64,000 bases of DNA. Source: Mauremys mutica (lineage: Eukaryota > Chordata > Testudines > Geoemydidae). The DNA is taken from contig NC_059077.1 of the NCBI RefSeq assembly GCF_020497125.1, positions 22,142,840 to 22,206,839 on the forward strand, given 5' to 3'. Position numbers and translations under genes: made by a program. This document shows, one piece after another, positions 12,445 to 24,045 of the stretch (within the stretch, counting starts at the first letter, position 1; every line of letters starts with the position of its first letter). Below the pieces are notes generated by a model. The model saw nothing but the letters and a program-made list of their open reading frames with translations. It searched no databases and was not told where the DNA came from.

Positions 12445-13740
12445 AGAATCATAGAAATGTAGGGTTGGAAGGGACCTCAAAGTCATCAAGTGCAGCCCAC
12501 TGTGCTGAGGCAGGACCAAGTAAACCTTGACTATCTCTGGCAGGTGTTTGTCCAGCCTGTTCTTAAAAACCTCCAGTGATGGAGTCCACAAACTCCCTTG
12601 AAAGCCTATTCCAGAACTTAACTACCCTTATAATTGTTTCCCTAATGTCTAAACTAAATCTCCTTCAATGTAAATTAAACCCACTACTTCTCATCCCACC
12701 TTCAGTGGACGTGGAGAACAGTTGATCACTGTCCTCTTAATAATAGCCCTTAACATATTTGAAGACTGTTATCAAATACTCCACTCAGTTTTCTTTTCTC
12801 AAGACTAAGCATGCCCAGTTTTTTCCCCCTTTCCTCACAAGTCAGGTTTTCTAAACCTTTTAGCATTTCTGTTGATTTCTTCTGGACTTTCTCTGATTTG
12901 TCCAAATTTTTTCTAAAATGATGGACACAGTACTCGTGTTGCGGCCTCAGCAGTGACGTGCAGAGCAGGACAATTACCTCCCATGTTATACATATGACAC
13001 TCCTGTTAATACATCCCAGAATGATATTAGCTTTTTTCACAACTGCATCACATCTTCAGCAGTACTACCATCTAGCCAGTTATTCCCTATTTTTGTAGTT
13101 GTGCATTTGATTATTTCCTTTCTACGTGTCATACTTTGCACTTTCTTTACTGAATTTCATCTTGTTGAAATAAGACCAATTCTCCAATTTATCAAGGCCA
13201 TTTTGAATTCTAATGCTGTCCTTCAAAGCGCTAGCAATCCCCTCCCAGCTTAGTGTCATCTACAGATTTTATAAACATACTTTCCACTCCATCATCCAAG
13301 TCATTAATGAAAATATTGACTAGTACGGGACCCAGGACTGACCTGTTTGGGACCCTGCTAGATATGCCCTCCCAGTTTGACAGTGAACCATTGATAAATA
13401 TGTTTTGAGTATGGTCTTTCAACCAGTTGTGTGCCCACTTTACAGTAATTTCATCTAGACCACATTTTCCTAGTTTGCTTGAAAGAATGTCATATGGGAC
13501 TGTGTCAAAAGCCTTGTTAATATCAAGAGAGATCCTGTCTACTGCTTCCCCCACCACTAGGCCAGTAACCCTGTCCAAGAAGGAAATTACATTGGTTTGG
13601 CATAACTTGTTTATGATAAATCCATGTTGGCTATTCCGTATAACCCTTTTATTCCCTTGGTGCTTACAAACAGATTGTTTAGTAAATTGTTCTGCTTTCT
13701 TTCTGGGTATCAAAGTCAAGCTGACTGGTCTATAATTCCC
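12445..13740 (-). mobile_element. CR1 LINE, 5'-truncated and decayed
   Basis: A non-LTR retrotransposon lies on the minus strand. Its 3' end is at 12,445 (tagaatcatagaaatgtagg, reverse complement of the CR1 3' terminus). The frame at 13,231-13,719 carries RT motifs: DINKAFDTV (RT block with the first Asp region), PNRSVLGPVLVNIFINDL (usually PQGSVLGP) and a decayed catalytic box SVDDTKLGG where the family has FADDTKLGG. The frame at 12,750-13,040 matches the CR1 C-terminal region (KKANIILGCINRS, LLRPQHEYCV, CEERGKKLGMLSLEKRKL). The stretch between about 13,040 and 13,230 and the endonuclease are lost or out of frame, so the element is dead. The CR1 assignment is firm; the subfamily is not determined. 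Confidence 0.9.
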
Positions 13741-14099
13741 TATGTCCTCTCTGTTCTACTTTTAAAATGTTTGTCTTTGGGCAAGTCATATAGCCCCACC
13801 TTTGTGAACATGTCCAGTAACTTTGGGTTCCTCAGCTTTTGGGCCCCCCAATACCGCACAGCCTAGAAAATGTAGGCCTAAGCGACTTGCCCAAGGTATT
13901 ATTATTAGACCATTTGCACTGTTTACTCCCCTATGGGGACTATCTACATTGCAAGAGCCTGCATGGGAAGGGGGAGAGCAGCCAGTGTGAGATGGAGTGG
14001 ACAGGCAGATGTGGGAGGAGTCAGCCTCCCCCCAATGTACTAATCAGCCGAGTTGAGTTTGCATAAAGGGGGAGATAAGTGATGCTAGTATAATGGTTG

Positions 14100-15010
14100 C
14101 TATGGTCACTGGGCGATCGGTAAAACGATGTCCAGCGGCTCATTGACAACATTGGTATGTTGGTGGATTTGCTCAAAACACAGAGCACAAAAAGCACCAG
14201 CACTTAAGGGAAGCACCACGTGAAGGTTGTTGTCTTGCAGGCAGGGGTCCAACGTAAGTTGAAGACAGGAATCGCCCTTTTTGATCTGCCCTTGGCATAC
14301 AACATGGTCTGGAGACAGGGCCTCCTCCTTAAGGTCTTCCATGTCATTCACTGCCTGTGAACGATCTGCCTCTTGGCAGCAATGACTGGGGACTGCTGCT
14401 TTAAGGTACACCTTAATGGCCAGCTCAGAAGACCAAGAACTCTTAACTCGGGCATCCCGCAGGACTCTGTCCTGACCCCAATACTTTCTAATCTATACAC
14501 CGCGGATATACCATCAGCTGCACCCTAACCTGAGATCTTTCCACAATGGTTGATTATTTCCAGTGCTGGAAATTTAGGCCTAATCCAAAAAAACCCATGG
14601 TAACTGCTTTCCATCTGAACAATAAAATGGCTAACGCCAAACTCGATGTGCAGTTCTGTGGTGAGAGTATCAGCCATGAAGCTAATCCAAAGTATCTTGG
14701 TGTTACACTGGACTGGAGTTTGACCTTTCAACAACACCTTGAGAACACCTGCGATAAGGTCAGGTCTCGTGTCAGACTGGTGCAGATTGAATCGCATCAG
14801 AACATCTCATGGGAGATGTGGGCAAACCCTCTTTAAATGGAAAATGAGGCAAACACCTGTATGCAACTGTGGTCACCAGGCTCAAATAAAAGAGCACATC
14901 ATATCTGAATGTCCCCTTTGTTCTTTTGCCAGGGGCCTGAAGGACATTACCCTGCTCACTGCTGTGGTAATGTGTTGGCTATCAAATTTAGATATAAATT
15001 TGTAGTTGTT
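14100..15010 (+). mobile_element. Decayed Jockey-like non-LTR RT fragment
   Basis: Broken RT motifs appear in order on the plus strand. 'LPLAYNMVWRQGLLLKVF' (about 14,285-14,345) stands where AAYDTVW is expected. 'LNSGIPQDSVLTPILSNLY' (about 14,440-14,500) is the PQGSVL block. The frame 14,546-14,836 has YFQCWKFRPNPKKP and PKYLGVTLDWSLTFQQHLE. The frame 14,739-15,005 has RLNRIRTSHGRCGQ and CNCGHQAQIKEHIISECPLC, a C-terminal zinc-finger-like tail. In-frame stops and frameshifts separate the blocks, so this is a pseudogenised 3' part of a LINE. The order resembles Jockey/I-group LINEs; I cannot name the family more closely. Confidence 0.75.
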
Positions 15011-16404
15011 GCCACATACCCAAATCATATGAAAGATGAAGAAGTCATGCTAGCCCTTCTCCTTGTACACTTTATCTTCACCATGCAGCAATGGGTAAGC
15101 AGGGCAAGACTTATGACTCAGTGTAACAATCCAATCCTTGTCTTGCTCCTGGGGCAAGCACCTTTGCGCTGCAGCAACCTGTTGGTCATTGTATGGTTAT
15201 GCCTCCCTCTCTGTGATGAATCCCCTGAGGGTGGGAGTCTGTTACAGCTCTCTGCATCAGAACTTGGCTCTTTAATTCAAGCTGTAGAGACCTGGCTCAG
15301 TCCTCAATGTGTGGGCCCCTCAGTATGGTGGCTGTCATGTAATCTCTTACTGGGGCAGGACTGCAAGGTGCCAGTCCAGAGGCTGAGTCTGAAACAGAAC
15401 CCAGGAACCCAATCCTTTCCTTTGTCAACTTTCCTATAGGAAGGAAGTGCAGTATGCTTGATAATTAGCAATTTCATGTAGGTCTATGATAATAACACAG
15501 TCATTTCAAATGACAGATGAGTGAGAGCCATAATGTGGGAGTCAAGGAGTTAAAACCCTTTTGAAACAAATTTTAAAATCAAATTAAAACCTATCCCTCT
15601 AAATGGTTTTGTCACCTCAAGAGCATCCCTCTTCTGCAGCTGTCCACTGAGTTAAGGGCTCTTTGAATACTAACTCAATTTATATCCCTGGTCAATGAGA
15701 TACAGCACCTGCACATTAAATATATATTTCCTTTTGCAGCTCTTTGCTCTCAGATTTATTGTCACAGAGTTATCTGTTCTGGACTATACTTGTAAGCTAC
15801 TTAGTCTAGATATTTATAGGCTCTAAATCCTTTTATATCTGACTACAGATTTGCTGAAATCTTGTTTTGTCTAAATTGCAAAACTGGAAACCTTATTTTG
15901 TAAGTCTGCCATTTCATTACACAGATCAAAAGCTGGGGTCTTAACATTGATTTTATATGTTATTTACCTACAGTCTCATTCCAGCTTGAACTTTCCTCTC
16001 CTTTAACCTATATTTTCCAACCAACACGGAATTTAACCTTCAATACTGAATTCTGTCAGACGTTCTCTTGTATGCTAAGTAGACAGATGTAATATCCAAG
16101 GCAAATTTTCCAAATTATTGTATCCAAAATATACAAATGTAATGTTTTAGCCAAATTATCTGGCATGATAATAATGTCCTTAACTTTCAACAAGTTAGTT
16201 CCTGAAATCATGCCAGCTACACTGAATCAAACTGTGTTTTTTAAGATATCCTCATTCACATTACTAATTCCTTAACAGACTTTTTAAGTGCCCCCTTCCC
16301 AAATTAAATCAAACGGAACCTTTTACTTCCTAGTATTTTTCACCTCCCCTTTAAAAGACGTTTGCTTAGCTAGCCCTCAAGAATCTCTATGACTCACATC
16401 AAAT
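15011..16404. other. Non-coding, nothing recognised
   Basis: The frame continuing to 15,439 has no motif. The rest is AT-rich without identifiable repeats. Confidence 0.5.
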
Positions 16405-16605
16405 CTGTAATAATATTTTGTACTCTACCTTCCATTCCAGGACCACAAAGTGCTTCACAACTGAATTAATGAAATAGGCCTGCTGTTGTGTATTATCCCT
16501 CTTTCGTTAAATTACTTGGTCTCAGTGCACAATGGGGAAGGGAACCCAGGTTGTCTGACTCTTAATACTGTGCTCTGACCACCAGATATGCTGCTGCTTA
16601 ATTTA
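16405..16605 (-). repeat. MIR/CORE-like SINE
   Basis: In order: 'ccacaaagtgcttcacaact', 'attatccctctttc', 'gaacccaggttgtctgact' and 'gtgctctgaccaccagatat'. This follows a reversed MIR from 3' core to tRNA-related head. Confidence 0.6.
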
Positions 16606-16735
16606 GCAAATCTGTGCATGCTGAAGTTTCCTGTCCCTGCAATGTGAGCTCTAAAAAAAGCCATGGGTCATGTCAGATCTGGGGTGCTTAATGCAACTCC
16701 ACAGAATTCACTAACTCGCCAGCCCTAAGTGTAAC

Positions 16736-16933
16736 ACCAACAGACCTCGCTCGTGGGCAGGATCGAACCTGGGACCGCTGGAGCTTAGTCCAGGAGCCTC
16801 TAGTGCATGAGCTAAAAGCCAACTGGCTGTTACTTAAGACTGTAGAGCAGATTCATTTTATCTCTCTCTTTAAGTGGTCTCAGTGCCACTAGATGGGACA
16901 GAACACCACACCCAGATGGTGTGTGGGTTACAT
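16736..16933 (-). repeat. tRNA-derived SINE, copy 1 of tandem pair
   Basis: On the minus strand the order is a head ending at 16,933 (ATGTAACCCACACACC), then an A-box region (TTTTAGCTCATGCACTAGAG), then a good B box (GGTTCGATCC, about 16,760-16,770). This is a pol III SINE related to the tRNA-Lys-type SINEs known from turtles (from memory). A second copy in the same orientation starts 240 bp to the right. Confidence 0.7.
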
Positions 16934-16984
16934 ACTTCCCCTAGGTGAGGAAGCACATCCCAAGCTTCAGAGACTTCCTGTTTG

Positions 16985-17173
16985 AAATCCCAGTCAAGCC
17001 CCCACTTGTAATGCTGACAGACTCTGGTCGTCATTGAATCTGGGACCTTTGTGCAGGAGTCTCTACTGCATGAGCTAAGAGCCAACTGCCTGTTAGCTAA
17101 GGCTGTAGAGCAGACTCCTTTAACTCTCATTAAGTGGTTCAGAACACCATACCCAGAAGGTGTGTGGGTTACA
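16985..17173 (-). repeat. tRNA-derived SINE, copy 2 of tandem pair
   Basis: It has the same head (ATGTAACCCACACACC at 17,173 reading leftward) and the same A-box region (CTTAGCTCATGCAGTAGAG). Its B box is decayed (cccagattcaatgac). It is more diverged than copy 1. Confidence 0.65.
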
Positions 17174-17837
17174 TAAGCACCTAGAAACATTATTTTACAA
17201 TCCTTTGCTGATTTGTCTGCCCCATCTTCTGAACTCATGAACTCTCACTTTCCTTTCTCTGTAAGGAAAGCTCCAAAGTAATAATTTGGTGCTCACTATC
17301 TTGTCTGACCCCCTTGTGATCATCCTTTACAGGATCTTTTCTATCCCCATGAGATTCCTGTGTATGTTTTATTCCCTGCTGAGCTGCTATCTACTTATTA
17401 TTCTGATTGATGCTAATTATTCCATTGAGCATTAGGCCCCGGGAGTCAGGATTTTCTGATGTTGGCTGCAGAAGCAGACTCCTGACGCTATTGCGCGTGG
17501 TGTGAGAATTGGGGAAATCGGTGACTTGTGAAGGATACATTATTTTTTTGTTTACTTTAGCTTTTTGTTTATAATCTACACAATACTTTACTGCCCCCCC
17601 CCCGCATCATAGGATTTCTGGGTAACAATAATTGCATTCAGCTGTCCTGGACTTGTTTTCAATTGCTCCTTATTTGTTGCTTATTTAAAGCCATATTATA
17701 GCTGCAGGGGGGCTTCGTGCCTTCCTCACTGCCCTTTCAGCTCTCTTGACTGTATATGATCATTAAGCTCTGCCTACATAGATACCTGGGTCCTTGATTG
17801 GAATACCTGTCTTGTATCCAAAGTAGGAGTGTGGCTC

Positions 17838-18356
17838 AGATCCTCAAAGGTATTTATGGGATTTAGGCAGGGCTGTCCTCGGGATTTATGGGGCCCTATG
17901 CAGTATTATTAAACTGGTGCCCCTATGCCTGACTTGTGGCACAGCCACCACCCCGTCTGCAGACCCCCAGAAGAATCCACTCCCCATTGCTGACATACAC
18001 CGAGCTTCGTACGCACCAGACGCTGTGGCAGCCTGGGGCCGGAGAAGGAATGAGGCAGCAAAGGATACTGAGCTGCCCAGCCTGCCTCACGGCGGCAGAG
18101 AATCACAGTTCCCCGCAGAGACCCCCATACCCTCTGCCTCACACACAATGTGCCGCGCTGGCGCATTTGATGCTGTAAATACAGCCCCTGCCTAAGGAGA
18201 CTGCAGCGTGGGCTGAGAGTGTGGGCGACAACTCACTTTTACCTGCTGTCTCAGTGGTGTCCCAAATGTTTGGGTGCCCTACACAGCCTCGTATGCTGCG
18301 TATGCCTAAGGACGGCCCTGGACTTAGGCACCTAAATGCCTTTGCGGATCTGGGCC
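17838..18356. repeat. Foldback repeat interrupted by a MITE
   Basis: The left arm 'cagatcctcaaaggtattta' at 17,838 and the right arm 'aaatgcctttgcggatctgg' near 18,332-18,352 are inverted copies. They are the arms of the family seen at 3,381-3,490, split by the inserted element at 17,868-18,320. Confidence 0.6.
17868..18320. mobile_element. hAT-type MITE, 453 bp
   Basis: The termini CAGGGCTGTCCTCGGG and CCTAAGGACGGCCCTG are imperfect inverted repeats. Flanks GATTTAGG (17,860-17,867) and GACTTAGG (18,321-18,328) match at 7 of 8 positions, a hAT-length duplication. The inside has frames of 80-92 codons on both strands but no transposase motif. Confidence 0.8.
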
Positions 18357-18359
18357 TCA

Positions 18360-19235
18360 GTGACTAGTAGAGTCCAGGGTCAAATAGTACTATGCTACAT
18401 GCACTCTTCTTGTCAGCATGCACTTCTTATCCCACTCAGCATAAGGATAACTGAAATCCCACATGAATCATGAGCTTTTTTTTTTTTTTCCTTTCTCTGA
18501 AAATCTCTTATCTGAATAAACATTTCCTGGTCTGCTTGAGTTCTCATACTGCCCAGGAGGTTTAACACAATTCAGCCTGAACAGGGTACAGAGTATGGGT
18601 GATTTATGATTTTGTGGACAAGGCCGCAGATCAATTTAGTTTCAATTAAACAATAGAAATATGGAAAAACAAAGGGCACAAGTCAGAATAATCACGGGAT
18701 TCCGTCAACGTGAAAGAGTGATATGAAGTTCACTACAATTCATATATATGTATAAAAACATACATGTGCATCTATATAGAGGTGATATCCATGTGATTAA
18801 ATTGGCAGAATTTAAATGATTGAATTAAGTACCTAGGAATGCATCACCTGCTCAGTACTTATTTTGAACTTCTAAATCACCAAGCAGCTTCTAACAGCTG
18901 TCAGTATTTTTTTTTTTAACTTTTAAAAATAATTACCCTGCCAGAGTTGGTTTTCGGTATTTTCTTCCCCTGAAATCACCCTGCCTGAGGACATTTAAAG
19001 GTGTTTTAAATTGATTAATTTTTTTTCTTTTCCTTATGAGGCTTACTCAGCTGGGCTCAGGATAACTGAGGCATCTGGCCTTACAGAAAGAGAGCTAGAA
19101 GACGTCATCCCTAATAAAATCTTGTAAAATTCTCTAAAATATTTTTAAAATAGTTCTTTTGTGGAATATACAAAATGTGATAAGGTGTCATGGTTTGTTG
19201 CCACCTGTTGGGGATAACTTGCATAAACCACTTAT
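18360..19235. other. Non-coding, nothing recognised
   Basis: AT-rich, with T and A runs near 18,478 and 18,908. No motif or repeat ends. Confidence 0.5.
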
Positions 19236-20246
19236 AGCTTTGTTGGCAATGTTGTAGCCATGTTGGTGCCAGGGTATTAGAAGGACAAGGTGGGTGAGGT
19301 AATATCTTTTATTGAACCAACTTCTGTTGGTGAGAGACACAAGCTTTTGAGCTTCCATTGAACTCTTCTTCAGGCCTGGGAAAGGTACTCAGTGTCAGAG
19401 CTAAATATAAGGTGGAACAGATTGGAGTGATCTCTTTGTGAAAAGTGTTTGCCCAAGGGTGATATGGTGTTTGTGTCTTGTATCATTTTTCATACGAGTT
19501 CATCTAAGAGCATAGTTATTGTATGGTTTCACCTATATAGTTATTGTTGGGCATTTATTGCACTGGATGAGGTACACCATGTGATGTGATAGGTATGTAC
19601 AGGACCCATGGACCTTGAAAGGTGTGTTGTGGGGTGTTCTGATCATTGTAACAGTGGAGATATGTCTGCAGGTTCTGCATCTGTTGTTTTGGCAAGGTCT
19701 GGTGCTGCTTTGCCTTGCTGTGTCCTGGTCTGTGGGGAGCTTGCTTCCAATGATGAGCTTGGTGAGGCTGGAAAGGTGTTTGAAGGCCAAAAGAGGGGGT
19801 TCAGGGAAGATTTCTTTCAGGATGCGGTTCCCATTGAGTATGGCTTGTAATTATTTAATGATACCCCATTTGGTGACAACTACGGGTGTGTGGTCAGATC
19901 GGTGTGTGTTGTTTTTTTTCTGTATTGAAGAAGATTCTCTCAGGGTATTTGGGTGGCCCTTTCCATGATGCAATCGATTTCCTTGGTGGTGTCCTGAAAT
20001 GTGATTTTAAATGTGGCAAAGTGTTTATCCTGGACTTCCTCCTTGAAGCATATTCTGTGGTATCTGCGTGCCTGGCTGTAGATAACAGATTTCTTGGTGT
20101 GTTTCTTGGGTCCAGCTTGTATTTAGCTGTGACATGCTGAGTATCTTTCCCAGATCTGAAAAAGACCTCTGTGGAAGCTCAAAAGCTTGTTTCCTTCACC
20201 AACAGAAATTGGTCCAATAAAAGGTATTACCTCACCCACCTTGTCA
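19236..20246 (-). mobile_element. Penelope-like element remnant with inverted terminal repeats
   Basis: The minus-strand frame 19,533-19,790 encodes a piece of the Penelope-type linker and GIY-YIG endonuclease start. It has the Cys/His cluster CQNNRCRTCRHIS, then FKVHGSCTYLSHHMVYLIQC, the strand before the catalytic GIY region. The frame ends before the YIG and catalytic residues. About 90 bp at the left (gacaaggtgggtgaggtaat, 19,288) recurs inverted at the right (attacctcacccaccttgtc, ends 20,245), as in elements with inverted pseudo-LTRs. No RT block is recognisable between them. This is a dead, internally deleted copy. Confidence 0.8.
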
Positions 20247-20249
20247 CTC

Positions 20250-20711
20250 ATAACTTTGCCACTTGTGAGGAATAGTATGATTCCAGACTCAGGGCAATGC
20301 AGCCTTAATACCACATCATCATATATTCCCTAAGTGCATAACCACACCTACAGAGCAAGCTTCATGCATTGTCTGCCTCAACCCTGTCCTGAAGGGACCA
20401 TCTCTAAATGTGTGATAGAGTACTTCAGTTTCTATGTTTATTCAGTTCTACTGAGTGGCAATTAGTGCCAGTTGTGGTGTTGAGGCTACCATGCAACCAT
20501 AAAATAACCTAGCGATCTGGATCATACCTAATTTGTCTCTCATTTTTAGTCCTGATGTTACCTGTTGCCCTCGCTTTTACTGTTGAAAATTGTTTCCATC
20601 AGAAATAAAAAATCATGAAGTGGAAATTATGGACAGAGCTAATTACACCAAAGGGTAGATTCACTAAAAGACTTAGGTGCCTAACTGCCACTTTATGTGC
20701 CTAAGTCCCTG
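20250..20711. other. Non-coding; foldback-like tail at 20,655-20,719
   Basis: No coding motif. The last 60 bases contain short inverted 'taggtgcctaa' and 'atgtgcctaagt' units, related in style to the foldback repeats at 3,381 and 17,838. Confidence 0.4.
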
Positions 20712-20719
20712 ATTTAGGC

Positions 20720-20923
20720 CAGGGCCGGCTCCAGGCACCAGCTTATCAAGCAGGTGCTTGGGGCGGCAACTCGGGAGTGGGGCGGCACTTTCAGGGATTC
20801 GGCGGCGGGTCCCTTACTCCCGTTCGGAGTGAAGGACTTCCCACTGAATTGCCGCAGATCGCGATCACGGCTTTTTTTTTTTTTTGGCTGCTTGGGGCGG
20901 CAAAACCCCTGGAGCCAGCCCTG
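20720..20923. mobile_element. hAT-type MITE, CAGGGCCGGCTCCAGG family, copy 2
   Basis: Its ends and body match those of the element at 10,820 (including the 'ggtgcttggggcgg' and 'gcttggggcggcaaaa' parts) in 204 bp. It is flanked by a perfect duplication ATTTAGGC (20,712-20,719 and 20,924-20,931). Non-coding. Confidence 0.93.
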
Positions 20924-20931
20924 ATTTAGGC

Positions 20932-21639
20932 ACCACTAGAGTTCGCAAAACCCCTCCTCAGCTGCCGCCTCCCCGTGTAGGAACTTAAATTCACTCAGCT
21001 CCTAAATTTTCACCTATTTTTCTACCTCTCAACATATGCACTGGTGCCTTGCTCTAGATATTGGAATGCCTAAGACCCAGTGCAATCCATGAACTGGGGG
21101 AAAATAGACACTCCTCCACCTAACTTGCCTGCAGGGCCCAATCTGATGGGTATGCTCATATGTCACCTAACTCAACACAAAACAGCTGGGGTGGGGTAGT
21201 ATACTTGTCTGGGATGTGTGAGAGACTCCCTCTGTCTGAGGGGAGAAAGATAGCAGATCCCTTTTCAAATCCTCTCATGTGAGTGAGTATGTTATTCAGT
21301 TTGGGGGCACCTCTTAAAAAGGTGGCATGAATCAGATTGCCCCTTCCCTCTCCCTGGACAGCCCTGCTCCCACCTTCTAGGTGAGTGCCCTAACTACCAG
21401 GCTATAGAGTCATTCTCACTCTCTCTAGCCCAATGACTCCCTAATTTTTCTAAAGTGGAACAACTTCAACAGGCGAGACTGAGGGAGCCCCACATCAGCG
21501 AATCCCATAGACTGGGATGGACCTAGTCCTTTACCTCAAACAGAAGAGGCTCATGCTTTTAGACCCGGTCCCAGTTTCAGGCCCTACAGATGACCCAGTT
21601 TAGATGTTGTTTTATTTAAATGTAGGGATTGATTTTGAC
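20932..21639. other. Non-coding, nothing recognised
   Basis: No motif-bearing frame and no clear repeat ends. Confidence 0.45.
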
Positions 21640-21800
21640 TGTTGCTGACTTGCTGTGTGACTTTGGACAAGTCAGTCTGTTTACCCCCTCTGGTTCCTAC
21701 CCCCAAAACCATAAAATGGGGATAATAATGCTTACCCACCTTTATAAAGAGCCTTGAATTCTTCAGATGAAAGAAGCTACTATGTAAGTGAAACGTATTG
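21640..21800 (+). repeat. MIR-like SINE
   Basis: 'gacttgctgtgtgactttgg', then 'ataaaatggggataataatg', then 'cttacccacctttataaaga' follow the plus-strand MIR consensus order. The 3' end is diverged. Confidence 0.65.
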
Positions 21801-23841
21801 TTATTCTTTCATTTACAACATATTTGAGGCATAACTAAGTGCAAAAATGGCTCCAGATTCATAGATCTGTTAAACGTTAATAAGTTTTTAGTACAGAAAT
21901 GCAGGATGGAATAGGATGACAAGCCTATTTTCCATACAAGAAGAGTATATGAAGCCAGCAGCCTTTCCAGTGTAACAAGGTGTTTTGAAATGCTATTAAA
22001 AATATTGTTCCTTACAGTTCTAAAGAAATGTCAAGCATCTGAGTTTATGGACTTGTCTTACAGATATTAGATTAAGCAAATATTTCTTCTCTTGCTTTCT
22101 TACAAGTTCTAATATAAAATGTAAAGTGCAGTAAAAGAATGACATCTGTTTGCTAGTTTGAAATGGTCTACCCTGATAGCTCATTAGAGGACCTAATTAC
22201 AAGTCCTCTGGCATTGTTATGGGTTGCTAGGCAGAAGGGAAATGTCACAGGTTAAACAAAGTGGACAGTCTTTTTCTGGCTTTACATATTCTCTCAACGG
22301 TGTGAAATCCATGTTAACAATCAGTTCACAGTGAAAAGGTCCCACTTAAATATTAGCACAAAGATTCACAGGATTGTTTGTGTACTGTACTTGAGCAAAA
22401 AAACCCAACCATCCATTTCCCGAAACTTCACCTAGGTGCTTGAAATGAGCTTCTTGCAAAGATGTTGGTAAAACTGCGTAAGTCACATAACAAGACATTA
22501 TCAATATGAATTATATCAAGCAGTGGGTAGGTTAAAGACATGCTGAAAGAAAGTTTTGGGGAACACAGATTTAAGCAAACTATGAAGAGGATTTCTTTAC
22601 AAAACAAGTTTTGTTTTTCTTTTTTTTTCTTTCTGGTGAGCAGGCAGCTAAGAATAGAAGCTCAGTTTTAGAACAGCAATGTCTTAAACAACTTTCATAT
22701 TGTTCATTACTTCCCCTGTACTTCTATAATTTCTGAAAACTTTAGAACGTTCTCTTTTTAGCTTTCTGCACTGGGGTTCTTTAATTAGGGGGAAATCCTA
22801 GATGCTGTAAGGTAACTGTATTGTTGTTCAAGGCCTCTTAAACTTTGTTTTCCTGTGATTCCCCATGTATTACACTGAGCACACCATAGGCACCAAGCAT
22901 CTGATGTCTGATGCAGGACACTCAAGACACTACCTGAGAGAGATTAATTTGATGTGGTGATTAAAATGACAGCCTTCACCAGAGCTTTATTGACCTGAGA
23001 GTTCCCTAATTATGCGAACAAATTCTCCCAACTATTTTGTCCCTCAGAGTTCACTTCAGGATTGCTGCAGGCTCTCTCAGATAGAATTACTTCAGACACA
23101 TGCTGCTTTTTCAAATATCACACACACTCTTGAAACATGTATTTGTTCCTCAGGTATGTAAACTCGTGAACGCTCTAATTCTAATGGGTGTGTAGTTAAT
23201 GCATACATATATGGCTTAATTTTATATTTGCTATCATTACAAACCATACATGTAGAACTAATGGACCAAGCTTTTTAAGAAAAACAGAATCCTAATGATA
23301 ACATCAAGGACTTAATTGCATAATGCCTTTGTAAAAGAGTATGTTTCCCTAGTATCTTCAACCCAGGTCTGACCTCTTTCTCCTAAGACTTTTTACTCCC
23401 TTACATAGCTCTGTGATTTTGGCTGTGTGCCTGCCTCTCCCCCCCACCACTCTGCAAACTTTTGTACCTGTGAGGAGTAGTGGTTCCACTGACCTTCCTC
23501 CTGCCCTATAGCTGGAGTGGTGATCTGGGGAAAATAAGAGTGCTTAAACTGCACCCCATGCTTCTGTCTCTCTCCCACCCCTAGTCACCTAAGGGCTGAG
23601 CATCTTTTCCAAAATTCTCTATATCCCTATGGAAAATGACAACTGAATGTTAAAAATGTAAATGACAATACTTCACCCTTGGAAGAGTTAGTCCATATCT
23701 CTTAATCTGCAAGAACAAACACTCTAAGTGAAATTTCTTTGCCAGTGCTGATTTGCCTTAAATACAAGGTTTATAGGCAGTAAACCAAATATATAATATA
23801 TAATACAATATAAATATGGCCAAATACACTGGTAAAATAAC
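21801..23841. other. Non-coding, nothing recognised
   Basis: About 2 kb of AT-rich sequence with no recognisable exon, RNA gene or repeat ends. Confidence 0.5.
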
Positions 23842-24045
23842 CTCTCAACTCCTACTTGATATTCCCATGTTTATACCACCCAGGATTGCATTTGCTCTTT
23901 TGGCCACAGCATCACACTGGATGCTTACATGCAGCTGATTATCCACCATGACCCCCAAATCCTGTTCAGAGTCTCTGCTTCCTAGGACAGAGTCCCCCAT
24001 CCTGTAAGTATAGCCTGCATTCTTTGTTCCTCCCAACAATGGCAG
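23842..24045 (-). mobile_element. CR1 LINE fragment (RT C-terminal region)
   Basis: A minus-strand frame of 64 codons reads YTYRMGDSVLGSRDSEQDLG, then VDNQLHVSIQCDAVAKRAN, then AILGGINMGISSRS. This is the conserved region just downstream of the RT catalytic core in CR1 elements. No more of the element is visible on either side. Confidence 0.8.

Noticed and set aside
16736..17173. Functional tRNA genes
   Set aside because: Only A- and B-box remnants with diverged arms, and a shared non-tRNA head. These are SINEs.
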